Origin: Sphingobacterium humi
GTDB lineage: Bacteria > Bacteroidota > Bacteroidia > Sphingobacteriales > Sphingobacteriaceae
Reading direction: 5' to 3'
Assembly: GCF_009768885.1 (NCBI RefSeq)
Contig: NZ_WSQA01000001.1
Span: forward strand, 372,001-436,000
Length of the DNA: 64,000 nt
Below are positions 15,867 to 26,400 of the stretch, one piece after another (the stretch's first letter is position 1; each line of letters opens with the position of its first letter). A model generated the notes under the pieces. That model saw nothing but the letters and a program-made list of their open reading frames with translations. It was not told where the DNA came from and ran no database searches. The position numbers were made by a program, and so were the translations under genes.

Positions 15867-17207
15867 TTAAAGGTTTATTGCATTGGCTTGATTGCCTAAG
15901 GTTACTTGCTTTTCTTGCTTTTTGCCCTTTTTGTCGGTCCAGCTTATTTTATACGTTCCTTTAAACCCCCGAAAGGCTAGGCTACTATCTGCATTAATTT
16001 TCTGCTGTATCTGGGTTGACCATTCTTGATGGATTAAATGACGCAAAACATGATAAACAGGTTTCTGTGCTAGGTTTTCATCCAATATGCCGGATAACGA
16101 GGGTTCCCCTTCCGCTGCACCACCGTCAACGGCATTCCACCAGGTTATGCCCATAATAGAAGGATGACTAAACCAAAGACGATATAGGTTTCGCGCAATT
16201 TGCGCCTGAATAGCAGCCCCTTGGGCACTAGCATCGGGTGCCGAAATAGTGACCTCACTAATATGAATGGGAAGTTCAGCAGAATCTAATATACTTAGCT
16301 TCGAACTTATAAGATCTGGCGTAAGGTTGGGAGCCCCTTCAGCAATGGCTTTAGCGCCCTGCGGATTAAAAATATGGCTTTGAATGCCTGTGACATCTAC
16401 CTTGGCTTGTCGATCTTTAAGATTGCGGATGATTTCTACATAGCGCCGCAGTTGTTGCGCACTCCAACTCAAATCGCAATCATTCATATTGAATAATACA
16501 GAGGGCGGAAAATAGGCCTTCGCCCATTGGTAGCATTTATAAGTGTAATCATCGGGCATCAATCCGCGATTAGCTTGATCGATAGACTCATTAACAATAT
16601 CCCAACGTTGAATTCTACCTTGATAGCGTTGCGCCAGCGTTTTGATATGTTGTTCGAATTCCTGCTCCATTATTTTACGATCCTCAGGCATCCAGGTCGG
16701 CTGGGCCCAGCGGCGCATTCCATATATGATGGTATGGCCATTCATGTCGATATTGTTCGCTTCGCAAAACTCAACTACCGGATCGGTTGCTGGCCTGCGA
16801 TAAATTGGAGCGCTATCTTTGGTAAATCTTGGTTTTCCCTTTTCTGGTTCTAAGGTCTTCCAATAAAAAGGAATGGTTGCCGCATTAAACAAATTCAGAA
16901 ATAAGTTTTTATAAGCCGTGTTCTGACTATCTGTTTTGTATTGATCGAATAAAAAGATATTGCTGCCGAAAATGAAATCATGTTTTAACTGTTCCACTTT
17001 TACAGTGGAATTCTTTTTGATATCGGAAAAGCGGATTGACGCATCAACTTTTCTGAACTTTTCAATCCTATCATCTATTTGCTCCTGCACTTGTTCATTC
17101 CAAATGGCATTATAGGCAGCACTCATAACCTGTTTATTATCCTGTGCAAATAATTGGCAAGCCATAAAACTTAGACTTATAAAACTAATTCCTAATTTAA
17201 AATTCAT
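15867..17207 (-). CDS. GH10 family glycoside hydrolase (xylanase-like), paralog B
   Basis: This 446-residue paralog of the next gene shares its N-terminal cap ('IWNEQVQEQIDDRIEKFRK' against 'LWNEDVQKKIDADIDKYRK') and all GH10 marks. These are the HDFIFGSNIF segment, NGHTIIYGMRRW (156-167), Glu207 (WDIVNES, acid/base), Glu318 (HISEVTIS, nucleophile) and ITWWNAVDGGA. A signal peptide ends at about residue 21 (CQLFAQ). It lacks the roughly 45-residue insertion of paralog A, so the two probably differ in active-site access. Duplicate GH10 genes in tandem within one operon suggest endo- and exo-type roles on the same polymer. Gaps are 17 bases to paralog A and 22 to the SusD gene. Confidence 0.85.
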   Translation of the reverse strand: MNFKLGISFISLSFMACQLFAQDNKQVMSAAYNAIWNEQVQEQIDDRIEKFRKVDASIRFSDIKKNSTVKVEQLKHDFIFGSNIFLFDQYKTDSQNTAYKNLFLNLFNAATIPFYWKTLEPEKGKPRFTKDSAPIYRRPATDPVVEFCEANNIDMNGHTIIYGMRRWAQPTWMPEDRKIMEQEFEQHIKTLAQRYQGRIQRWDIVNESIDQANRGLMPDDYTYKCYQWAKAYFPPSVLFNMNDCDLSWSAQQLRRYVEIIRNLKDRQAKVDVTGIQSHIFNPQGAKAIAEGAPNLTPDLISSKLSILDSAELPIHISEVTISAPDASAQGAAIQAQIARNLYRLWFSHPSIMGITWWNAVDGGAAEGEPSLSGILDENLAQKPVYHVLRHLIHQEWSTQIQQKINADSSLAFRGFKGTYKISWTDKKGKKQEKQVTLGNQANAINL

Positions 17208-17229
17208 TGCTATTATGGGTTAAATGGGT

Positions 17230-18687
17230 TTAATATCCAGGGTTTTGATCTTTGCTCGGATCCAATGCTTTATTATAACTAAACTCGGTTTCAGGAATTG
17301 GAAAAAGTAAATGCTTATCCATGACATCGATTCCTTTTACTTCTTTAATTACTTTTTTGGCTAAGTTTCTACGCAATAGAAACAACCATCGTTTGCCTTC
17401 ATTCCAGTTTTCATAGGTCAGTTCCTTGGAAATTAAATTCAAGAACTTCTCTTTGCTATTGTAATCGGCCAGTTTATAATCGGAGGCAGCAACAGCAGCA
17501 GGATCTAATCCGTAAGCTCTACGGTGTATCATATTAAGTTTATCCAGAGCATCTTGGTTCGGTCCGTTCACCTCATTGGAGGCCTCAGCATATAATAATA
17601 GGATATCTGCATATCGAATTAATGGAAATGAATTGCTCGCTCCACCAGCATTCGGTGCGTTTGGATCATAAAATTTTGCAGGTATATAGGTTTCAAATTG
17701 TAAGCCTAAATCTTGCTTTAAGGTGTTATAGGATTTGCGAAGATCTTGATCGTCCCAAGCTGCAAACACCGGATTATCTTTACGTGTATAGATGCCATAA
17801 TATCCGCCTGCGCCGTGCATTTTCTTTCCCTCAATCTTCGCATTCGGATGCGAACAGAACATCACATACTCCCAACCTGCTAATCCCGTTTCCTTAAAAT
17901 AAAAAATTTCCTCGCTACTTGTAATGACTGTCGGGCCAAATATTTTCTCGAATTCCCGGAAAGTAGCGACCCGAACTAAACTGTATTGATTACTTTCAAT
18001 AACATCTTTCAACAAAGGCAAGGCATTCGGATACTGTGCTAATTGCATATAGACCTGCGCTAATAGGCTTTTTGAGGAAAGTTTGTTGGGGGTACCAATT
18101 AAGCGCGACTTGTCCGGAGCATTAGCCATAGCAAAGGTTAAGTCATCAATAATAAATTTATAAACATCTGCTTTAGCAGTTTTGGCTAAGTCCCACTCCA
18201 GCATATTGTTTTCATTACGCAGTGGCACATCACCCCATAGACGAACAAGGTGGAAATAAGCAAAAGCGCGCAGAAAACGAAGCTCGCCGATATAAGCATT
18301 TTTCTGTATATCTGTCATCGCAGAAGCTTCTGGTAACTGTTGAATGGCAATATTACAATCGCGTATAGCACCATATAAACTTGACCAAATACCATTCGAT
18401 CGGGTTATATTCGTCGGATCTAATCCTTTATAGTCACTATTGCTTGTCCAAGATCCTCGCCCATATTGATAATCTGTAAAGCACTCCATCAGTCCGGGGA
18501 AGGACATTGCAAATCCCGGTCTAAATTTATTTAATGGGGCAAGAACCGCGGTGGCAGCTTCTTCTGGAGTATTGTAGAATGTTTCTGCAGCAACAGCTTT
18601 CGGATGCTCATCCAACCACTTACTGCAGGCGGAGTTCAGGCACATAAATAGACCTAAGCCCGCAAGATATAGCATATTCTTTTTCAT
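17230..18687 (-). CDS. SusD/RagB-type glycan-binding lipoprotein
   Basis: The 485-residue protein starts with a lipoprotein signal (lipobox NSAC, Cys21, then SKWLDE), so it should be anchored at the outer-membrane surface. The N-terminal 'SKWLDEHPKAVAAETFYNTPEEAATAV' and C-terminal 'ELTYENWNEGKRWLFLLRRNLAKKVIKE...LLFPIPETEFSYNKALDPSKDQNPGY' are classic SusD landmarks, given here as segment ends. TPR-like helices lie between. It binds oligosaccharide and acts as the lid on the SusC channel encoded 13 bases upstream. It is the second gene of the GH10 operon, so its ligand is the same polymer the two GH10 enzymes attack. Confidence 0.95.
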   Translation of the reverse strand: MKKNMLYLAGLGLFMCLNSACSKWLDEHPKAVAAETFYNTPEEAATAVLAPLNKFRPGFAMSFPGLMECFTDYQYGRGSWTSNSDYKGLDPTNITRSNGIWSSLYGAIRDCNIAIQQLPEASAMTDIQKNAYIGELRFLRAFAYFHLVRLWGDVPLRNENNMLEWDLAKTAKADVYKFIIDDLTFAMANAPDKSRLIGTPNKLSSKSLLAQVYMQLAQYPNALPLLKDVIESNQYSLVRVATFREFEKIFGPTVITSSEEIFYFKETGLAGWEYVMFCSHPNAKIEGKKMHGAGGYYGIYTRKDNPVFAAWDDQDLRKSYNTLKQDLGLQFETYIPAKFYDPNAPNAGGASNSFPLIRYADILLLYAEASNEVNGPNQDALDKLNMIHRRAYGLDPAAVAASDYKLADYNSKEKFLNLISKELTYENWNEGKRWLFLLRRNLAKKVIKEVKGIDVMDKHLLFPIPETEFSYNKALDPSKDQNPGY

Positions 18688-18700
18688 TGTCTTTAGGTTT

Positions 18701-21688
18701 TTAAAATTGAACTTTAGCGCCGAACGATATGGTTTTTACGTTTGGATAGGTTAAATAATCAACGCCTATATCTACATTGCCGCCCCTAGAATTTACTTCA
18801 GGATCTAATCCTGAGTATTTCGTAAAGGTTAGGATATTTTGAGCACTGACGTAAACCTTCAATTGATTACACCATGTTACTCCCCACTTCTTTAATGGAA
18901 GATCATAACCTAAGGCTATATTTTTCAGACGTAAGTAAGAACCGTCTTCAATGTACCTATCCGAATATTGCAATTTCAATTGGCGGGTAATTTTGGGATA
19001 AGCTGCTGCCGCATTCTGCTCCGCAGTTTGATCAGCAGACCAATGACTATCCAAGACTGCTCGTCTAAGGTTGAGGCCCATTCCTTGATCTAGATTGGCA
19101 GTTTCACCTATATTAAATAAATCATTACCATAACTACCTTGGAAAAAGAGGTTTAGACTGACACCATAATAAGTTAAATCGGAATTAAAACCATATAGAA
19201 ATTTAGGATGCGGATTACCAAGAATGGTTTTATCTTCAATATTCAGGATACCATCTTTATTAACATCCAGATATTTAATATTACCATCGTCGGTATACCC
19301 TTCTTCTTGATAGGTATAAAACACACCCATTGGCTGTCCCTCGCGAATTAAATGGATATAATCATCAATATAGGCTAAGCCGAACACCCCGCCATACACA
19401 TCTTTACCATCGTTTAAGGCCGTTACTTTATTCCTATTGAAGGAAATATTGCCACTCAATGCCCAATCAAAGTTCTCTCGTCGATACACTTGACCTTCCA
19501 ATAACAGCTCAAACCCGCGATTTTCCATCTTACCGATGTTTTTTATTGTTGTACTGTAGCCTGAAGAAGGAGGCAATACCATAGAATTCAATAAGTCAGT
19601 AGTTTCTTTTTGATAATAATCAGCTGTTAATCGGATTCTATTGTTGAAAAGGGCAGCATCTAATCCCACATTATATTGTGCTGTTGTTTCCCACTTCAAG
19701 TTAGATGGTAATGTTGAACTCGCTGCATAAAAAGTCCCCATGTCACCATTTATAGGTGTTTTCCCTTGGTTTAACATATTTAAAGTTGCGTAAGGACTAA
19801 TTGCGGTGGATCCTGTTTTTCCATAGCCAGCTCTAATTTTCATATCATTAATCCAGGAAGCCGATTTCATAAACTCTTCTTCCGATAAGCGCCAGGCAAG
19901 AGCCAATGATGGGAAAAAGCCCCATTTTTCACCCTTACTATAACGAGAAGAGCCATCAGCACGTCCGCTTAGGGTTGCCAGGTATTTACTTTTATAGGAG
20001 TAATTAACACGTCCTAAATAAGACATCAAGGTCCATTCTGTAAACCCGGTGGATGGTGTACCAAATAAAGTTGCACCCGAGATTTGATCGGTTCCAGGTA
20101 CATCACTTAGAAATCCCGTACCACTCAAACCACTACTCTTCGATTTACTATTCTGATAGGTAAATCCAGCGGTAATATCTAGCGCATGTTGCCCTGCAAA
20201 CTCCGTGTTATAATTCAGGATATTCTCATTCAATAGGGAAAAATCATTTTGATTAGTTACTGCTCCGGAAGAGGCTCCATATAAGTATTTGGAGGACGTA
20301 TAGGCATCAACACGATAATCTAAAGCTTCAATTCCTAAAGAGGAACGAATGGAAAGGCCGGGAATAATTTTATAAACCAACATGGCATTATTATTCACCA
20401 AATTTGCCCGCGTGATGTTTGATATTTCGTTGATTAAATTAATAGGATTGTAAAGCGCATTGGACATAAAAGGATAGGCCAATTGTAAGTTTCTGTAAGA
20501 TCCATCATCATTAAATGGCCCTAAGGTAGGAGGCGCTGCAATTGATCCACCTATCAAGGAACCTCCGCGATTTCCGCCCGAACTATTTTGAGCATCGGTT
20601 CCAGTTTTAGCATAGGCCATGTTCAAATGCGCAGAAAACTTATCGCTGAAGTTATAGTCTAGATTAGATCGTAAATTATATTTATCATATTTACTATTCT
20701 TAATAATGCCATCCCTATTCATTAATGAACCACTAATCAGGACTTTAATTTTTTCAGATCCTCCCGCAATGGAAAGGTTATGATTCTGAATGGGCGCATC
20801 TGTATATACTAGGGATTGCCAGTCGGTACCTGTGCCAGCAGTCCGAATCTGTTCATCAGTAAAGTAGACCTTTCCATTATCGTTTAGCTGCTGAATATTA
20901 TAAAAGCGCATGTACTCTTCAGCGTTCATTAAATCCAGTTTTTTGATCTGAGACTGCGTTCCATAATTACCATCGTAGGTTATGGTTGGAGTTCCTGATT
21001 TACCACGCTTTGTGGTAATCAACACAACCCCATTCGAGGCTCTGGAACCATAGATAGCTGTCGCAGAAGCATCTTTCAATACTTCCACAGATTCAATATC
21101 CAAACTATTTACAGAAGAAGGATTACTTGGAATTCCATCGACGATATACAAAGGATCATTTCCTCCACGGATCGAGTTACTGCCACGGATACGAACGGTA
21201 AAATTCCCATTTGGGGAACCCGTATTATTGGTAATGGAAACCCCCGCAACTCGACCTTGTAAGCCTTGAATCGGATTAGGCACTACATATTCAGCCATTT
21301 TTTCACCACTTACAGATGCAATTGCCCCCGTTACATCTTTCTTTTTCATGGTTCCATAGCCTACAACTACAATTTCATCGATTGATTCATCGCTACTGTT
21401 CATGGTTACTTCCATCGTAGCACCTTGAACCGGCATATCTTTAGTTATGAAGCCAACAGAGCTGAAAACAAGCACATCCCCAATATTAGCGGCGATAACA
21501 AAGGCACCATCCGTATCCGTCGAAGTACTTGCTTTGCTACGGTTATTGGTAATACTTACCCCGGGAATTCCTTTCCCCTGGTCATTGACAACTTTTCCTG
21601 ATACTCTTTCTTGATCATTTGAGGAACCACCAAACGTAAAAAATGCATACAGTAATAAGCTGAAACTGAGCAAAATTTTGATTCTCAT
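18701..21688 (-). CDS. SusC/RagA-type TonB-dependent outer-membrane transporter
   Basis: It has 995 residues: a signal peptide (about 1-24), a carboxypeptidase-regulatory-like beta domain ('GKVVNDQGKGIPGVSI' about 31-46), and a TonB-box region 'DEIVVVGYGTMKKKDVTG'. The plug carries the SusC signature 'LYIVDGIP' and 'VEVLKDASATAIYGSRASNGVVLITTK', and the barrel ends in aromatic Phe. The last strand VKTISFGAKVQF is typical. No STN domain is visible, so it is not itself a FecI/FecR-type signal transducer. It is the first gene of the nine-gene GH10/sugar-acid operon; its promoter must lie in 21689-22023, shared divergently with the sialidase gene. It imports the oligosaccharide captured by its SusD partner. 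Confidence 0.96.
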   Translation of the reverse strand: MRIKILLSFSLLLYAFFTFGGSSNDQERVSGKVVNDQGKGIPGVSITNNRSKASTSTDTDGAFVIAANIGDVLVFSSVGFITKDMPVQGATMEVTMNSSDESIDEIVVVGYGTMKKKDVTGAIASVSGEKMAEYVVPNPIQGLQGRVAGVSITNNTGSPNGNFTVRIRGSNSIRGGNDPLYIVDGIPSNPSSVNSLDIESVEVLKDASATAIYGSRASNGVVLITTKRGKSGTPTITYDGNYGTQSQIKKLDLMNAEEYMRFYNIQQLNDNGKVYFTDEQIRTAGTGTDWQSLVYTDAPIQNHNLSIAGGSEKIKVLISGSLMNRDGIIKNSKYDKYNLRSNLDYNFSDKFSAHLNMAYAKTGTDAQNSSGGNRGGSLIGGSIAAPPTLGPFNDDGSYRNLQLAYPFMSNALYNPINLINEISNITRANLVNNNAMLVYKIIPGLSIRSSLGIEALDYRVDAYTSSKYLYGASSGAVTNQNDFSLLNENILNYNTEFAGQHALDITAGFTYQNSKSKSSGLSGTGFLSDVPGTDQISGATLFGTPSTGFTEWTLMSYLGRVNYSYKSKYLATLSGRADGSSRYSKGEKWGFFPSLALAWRLSEEEFMKSASWINDMKIRAGYGKTGSTAISPYATLNMLNQGKTPINGDMGTFYAASSTLPSNLKWETTAQYNVGLDAALFNNRIRLTADYYQKETTDLLNSMVLPPSSGYSTTIKNIGKMENRGFELLLEGQVYRRENFDWALSGNISFNRNKVTALNDGKDVYGGVFGLAYIDDYIHLIREGQPMGVFYTYQEEGYTDDGNIKYLDVNKDGILNIEDKTILGNPHPKFLYGFNSDLTYYGVSLNLFFQGSYGNDLFNIGETANLDQGMGLNLRRAVLDSHWSADQTAEQNAAAAYPKITRQLKLQYSDRYIEDGSYLRLKNIALGYDLPLKKWGVTWCNQLKVYVSAQNILTFTKYSGLDPEVNSRGGNVDIGVDYLTYPNVKTISFGAKVQF

Positions 21689-22023
21689 AGTTTATTAGTT
21701 TACTTGGTTAGTCAATTTTATAGTATAAAATTGTATTTGGTATTATAAAACCAATATTAGACACAAGAAGCTAAAAAACAAAAATTCGAACTAGTACTTA
21801 GCTGAAAAAAGCAACCTTAAACAATTTCAACATTCTAATATTCAACTATTTACAAAATATTAAAAAATATAATCCCTGTAATTATTAGGCAAACAAATTC
21901 TCTATTCATTTTTATATAATAAAAATGAACCTATAAAATTTCTGCAACTCTTCCCTCCTGTTCTATCGGAGCTAAGTTCAATAAAGGGACATTTATTAAA
22001 TTTTCCTTAACTTTCCAACAGCT
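21689..22023. promoter_or_regulatory. Divergent promoter region with a 25-bp palindrome
   Basis: This 335-base AT-rich region separates the GH10 operon (minus) from the sialidase gene (plus). An 11-bp perfect inverted repeat (TTCATTTTTAT at 21905-21915 with 21919-21929, three-base spacer) lies 95 bases before the sialidase ATG. A weaker repeat TTGGT...ACCAA (21737-21741 and 21750-21754) lies about 50 bases upstream of the SusC start. Both are candidate operators. No gene was seen. Confidence 0.45.
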
Positions 22024-23181
22024 ATGAAAAAACTATTTCTTACCCTCCTTACCTCCTCCAGCCTTCTTTTGGGCTTTGCTCAAGAAGCGACCGTATTCAG
22101 GTCTGGGGCCGATGGCTATGCCAGTTACCGCATTCCGGCAATCATCCAAACCAAAGCTGGCCATTTGATGGCCATTGCGGAAGGCCGGGTTGACCATGCC
22201 GGTGACTACGGCAATGTCGATATTGTATTCAAAATCAGTAAGGACGAAGGAAAAACCTGGGGGCCTTTGCAGAAAGCCGTCGATTACGAAAAACTACAAG
22301 CTGGCAATCCTGCGCCTGTGGTCGATCTGCTCGATCCGCAATACCCACAGGGAAGAATCTTCCTGTTCTACAATACCGGAAACAACCATGAGGGCGAAGT
22401 GCGGAAGGGCAAAGGGCTACGGGAAGTATGGTACATCAGCTCGACGGATGCAGGTACAAGCTGGTCGGAACCACAGAATATTACCGCTATGGTACACCGA
22501 CCGAACCAGCCTGACATCAACCCAGCCTACCAGTTTACCGAAGACTGGCGCACCTACGCCAATACCCCAGGCCATGCCTTTCAATTTATTAGCGGGCCAA
22601 ACAAGGGCCGACTCTACATCGCGGCCAATCACAGTGCCGGAGCACCCGATCGGAATGGCAAAGATTGGCAGGCCCATGCCTTTTACAGCGACGATCATGG
22701 CAAGACCTTTCAGCTAAGTGATAATATTCCATTTGCAGGTACCAATGAATCCACGGCAGCGCAGATTGGCGATAATGCCGTCTATATGAGTTCCAGAAAC
22801 CAGGCCATGACGCCGAAAACCAGAATCATCAGCCGCTCTAACGATGGCGGCCAAAGCTGGAAAGAAACGCTATCCGACCCCAATTTACCCGATCCGGTTA
22901 ACCAAGGCGCGGTACTATCTTGGAAGAAAGGTAAGAATTTTATCCTGGCGCATATCAATGCCGCAGATGCCGACAATCGCGATAATTTAACCTTAAAACT
23001 ATCCAAAGATCAGGGGAAAACCTGGTATTTTCAGCAGCAGATAGCCAAAGCACCGGCCGGATATTCCGGAGCCTATGCCGCCTATTCCGACATCGTAAAA
23101 ATTGGAAAGCATAAAATCGGCGTACTCTACGAGAAGAATAATTATGAGGATATTGTATTTACCCTAGTTCCGATTCGCTAA
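22024..23181 (+). CDS. Exo-alpha-sialidase (GH33 neuraminidase)
   Basis: The protein has 385 residues with a signal peptide (1-20, cleavage before QEATVF). Sialidase marks are the Arg-Ile-Pro motif (YRIP, Arg36), the acidic residues Asp61/Asp66 in the 'HAGDYGNVDIVF' loop, Glu242 (TNEST), and a nucleophilic tyrosine near Tyr354 (YAAYSDIV). Five Asp-box repeats of S-x-D-x-G-x-T/S-W/F type are present (about 72, 140, 222, 272 and 327). It should release terminal sialic acids from glycans in the periplasm or at the surface. The following SusC/SusD genes lie past a strong terminator and 300 bases, so they form a functional locus but probably separate transcription units. Codon use looks more GC-rich than in the preceding operon. 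Confidence 0.92.
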   Translation: MKKLFLTLLTSSSLLLGFAQEATVFRSGADGYASYRIPAIIQTKAGHLMAIAEGRVDHAGDYGNVDIVFKISKDEGKTWGPLQKAVDYEKLQAGNPAPVVDLLDPQYPQGRIFLFYNTGNNHEGEVRKGKGLREVWYISSTDAGTSWSEPQNITAMVHRPNQPDINPAYQFTEDWRTYANTPGHAFQFISGPNKGRLYIAANHSAGAPDRNGKDWQAHAFYSDDHGKTFQLSDNIPFAGTNESTAAQIGDNAVYMSSRNQAMTPKTRIISRSNDGGQSWKETLSDPNLPDPVNQGAVLSWKKGKNFILAHINAADADNRDNLTLKLSKDQGKTWYFQQQIAKAPAGYSGAYAAYSDIVKIGKHKIGVLYEKNNYEDIVFTLVPIR

Positions 23182-23217
23182 TTCCAACCAACAAGAAAAA
23201 CGACCTGCCAAAACAGG

Positions 23218-23271
23218 TATAAAAACGTAAGCAGCCGGCATACTAGAATGCCGGCTGCTTACGTTTTTATA
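23218..23271 (+). terminator. Very long hairpin terminator after the sialidase gene
   Basis: A 24-bp perfect stem (23218-23241 with 23248-23271) encloses a six-base ACTAGA loop. The GC-rich inner part and the TTTTTAT run on the 3' arm make an unusually stable rho-independent terminator, 37 bases after the stop codon. It separates sialidase from the following SusC/SusD genes. Confidence 0.9.
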
Positions 23272-23407
23272 TTTAAATAATTAATAATTATAAAAATTTA
23301 TCTATAATATTTAATATTCTCAACCCTTTGAATTTTAAATATTTATATTAAAAACAATCTAATAATTAATTATTTCTAACAACTTTCCGAAACTTATCTT
23401 AAAATAT

Positions 23408-23474
23408 TATCATTGATTGCACGTTATGTAAGCAACTGTATCATTCTTGTTACATTAAACATATATATCATTGA
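23408..23474 (+). promoter_or_regulatory. Three direct repeats TATCATTnn upstream of SusC
   Basis: TATCATTGA (23408-23416), TATCATTCT (23439-23447) and TATCATTGA (23466-23474) occur 31 and 27 bases apart in the 213-base gap before the SusC start. The last copy ends 9 bases before the ATG. The near three-turn spacing suggests a binding array for a regulator, but the background is AT-rich so chance cannot be excluded. Confidence 0.35.
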
Positions 23475-23483
23475 ACTTACATT

Positions 23484-26400
23484 ATGCGCAAAACACTAAC
23501 CTACCTATGCCTATGGCTTTTTGCCATACAGCTTGCTTATGGTCAACAGCGAAAACTCAGCGGAACCATCGTTGACCAACAATCAAAAACACCCATTGCC
23601 GGAGCAACCATACGCGTGGTTTCCAGCAAAACAGCAACTACCACCGACAGTACCGGTAAATTTACCATCGAGCTCCCCGCGAATGCCAAGCAATTAAACA
23701 TTTCTGTGGTAGGCTACAACAGCCTACGCCATACGTTGAGCAGCACGGATACCGATATCAGCCTGGAATTGCAGCCTCAAACCGCCAAAATAGACGATGT
23801 GGTGGTAACGGCCATGGGGGTGCAACGAAAAGCCAAGAGCCTCTCCTATTCCACCCAGGTGGTCAAGGGCGAAGAGCTCACCAAAGTGAAGGATGCCAAC
23901 CCCATCAATAACCTGACGGGCAAAGTATCCGGCGTGCAGATCAACCGCAGTAATTCCGGTATCGGAGGCTCGGTCAACATCGTCCTGCGCGGCTTTAAAT
24001 CAAATAGAAACAATCAGCCCCTCTTTGTCATCGACGGCTTACCAATTACCAATACCGGCGGATCCGGATCTGAAGGCCCATTTGGAAGTGGTGCCGACCG
24101 CGGCGATGTGCTTAGTACGCTGAATACCGACGATATTGCCAGCATCAACGTGCTGAAGGGCGCTTCTGCCTCCGCCCTTTACGGTAGCCAGGGTGCCAAT
24201 GGTGCGATCATGATTACCACCAAAAAAGGTGCAGAAGGAAACCTAAAAATCGACATCTCCTCCGGCTTCACCGCCGACCAGGCCTTTTACCTACCTAAGC
24301 TTCAGTACCGCTATGGACAATCCGCCGAAGGTAGCGAAGAGAGCTGGGGCGAAAAAGGCAGCTTTCAAGATCCTGTTGGCGGATTCTTCGAAACGGGAAC
24401 CACCTTTATCAATACCGTAGCTTTGAGCGGCGGAACCAACAAAATGCAAAACTATTTCTCCTACGGAAATACCAGTAACACGGGTATTTTACCCACCAAC
24501 ACCTTTAAACAGCATTCCCTAACCTTCCGGAATTCCACCAATTTCTTCGACAATAAATTGAACTTTGATGGAAGCTTGATGTATGCCAAGCAAGATGTGC
24601 ATAACCGCCCTACTTCAGGGCTATGGTTCAATCAGCTTGCCGGTGTATACCTCTTCCCGCGGGGTTTAGACTTCGATAAATACAAAACCTACGAATACCA
24701 TTCTCCAACCCGCAACATGGGCTCCCAAGATTGGTGGAACATCAATGCCGATGCCGGCCTTACCGGAACCCACCACTCCCAAAACCCCTATTGGGTATTG
24801 CACCGCAACCCGATGGATCAGGCACGCGATAATATCATAGGACAAGCCCAATTGCGCTACAGCATCAACGATTGGCTTTCCCTAAGTGCACGTGGAACCC
24901 TTAACAAACGTTGGGATAAATGGGAACGTCGCGTCTATGCCGGCACCCAGGGGGTTCTTTCCGGCGATATCATCGAAGGTGTTTTGGCCGACAACGGCCG
25001 TTATATGCGCGATGCTTCCGAAAGTACCGCCCTCTACGCCGATATGTTAGTGATGGGGAATAAAACCTTCGCCGAAGATTGGGACTTAAACTTTACCCTC
25101 GGTACATCCATCAACGATACCAAATCGGATAGCTGGAGTTTAGATCAACGCAAACTTGCCGTAGCCAATAAATTTATCCTCAGCAACATCTACCGCGATG
25201 CGCCCATGAATAGCTTTGTAGAGTCCATCAGTCGACGCCAATTGCAATCCATTTTCGCTTCCACTAACTTAGGATTTAAGGATAAATTATTTTTAGACCT
25301 AACCGCGCGGAACGATTGGTCATCCACCCTAGCCAATACCCCGCAAGAGAAAAAAGGATATTTCTACTGGTCTGCCGGTCTATCAGGCGTGATCTCGGAT
25401 ATGATCAAAATGCCAGCCTTTATCACTTATTCCAAACTGCGCGTTTCCATGGCTGAAGTAGGGAACGATGTAGGCATCTACAGTACCATCCCCACCAACA
25501 GCTTAGGCACCGGTATCTTGAACGCCAATGTTTCCGGCCCTTATCAGGGTTTACCCCTGCGCCCGGAAATCAGCCGTAGTTTTGAAGTCGGCTATGAAGG
25601 TCGCTTTTGGGACGACCGCATCAACTTGGATGTCGCCCTCTATAAAACCAACACCAAAGACCAATACTTCGCTTATCAAGCGCCTGTAGGCCAAATCTAC
25701 ACCACCGTATTCCTGAATGCCGGAAATGTGCAGAACAAAGGGATCGAAGTTGCCTTAGGCGTCGATGCCTTGAAAGGCGAAAAATTCAACTGGAATACTG
25801 GGGTGAATTTCACAGCCAACCGGAATAAAATCTTAGCCTTAGCACCCAATCTTGGAGAGCGCTATGGCATTGGCGGCAACTTCAATGTGCTGCGTTTGAA
25901 TGGTTCATTCGGCGATTTTTGGGCACGTAAGTTCTTACGCGATGAAAATGGCGTGATGGTAGTCGATGATAATGGCCGCCCGCAAGTGGGACAAGAAGGC
26001 TACGTGGGCAATAACAACCCCAAAGCAATCGTAGGCTGGAACAACAGCTTCAACTACGGCGATTTCGGCTTAAGCTTCAGCATCGATGCTCGCTTCGGTG
26101 GACAGGTCATCTCGGTGACTGATGGCTATTTAAATTCCTTCGGCGTGAGTGAGGAAAGTGCAGCAGCACGCGATCGTGGCGGTGTGGATATCCCAGCGGT
26201 AAAAACCGATGGTACCCCTTGGGAAGGATTATTACCGGCCCAAGCCTATTATTCTGCCGTGGGTAACCGCGACGGGATTATCGAAGGACAAGTCTACAAT
26301 GCAACGAATATCCGTATGCGCGAAATTGCTTTAAGCTATAAGCTACCTATCAAATGGAAAGGCGTAAATGCAGCATCTGTCGCCTTAACTGGCCGTAATT

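Noticed and set aside
17622-17897. Long opposite-strand frames within SusD, SusC and GH10 genes
   Set aside because: They are shadows of strongly supported genes on the other strand.
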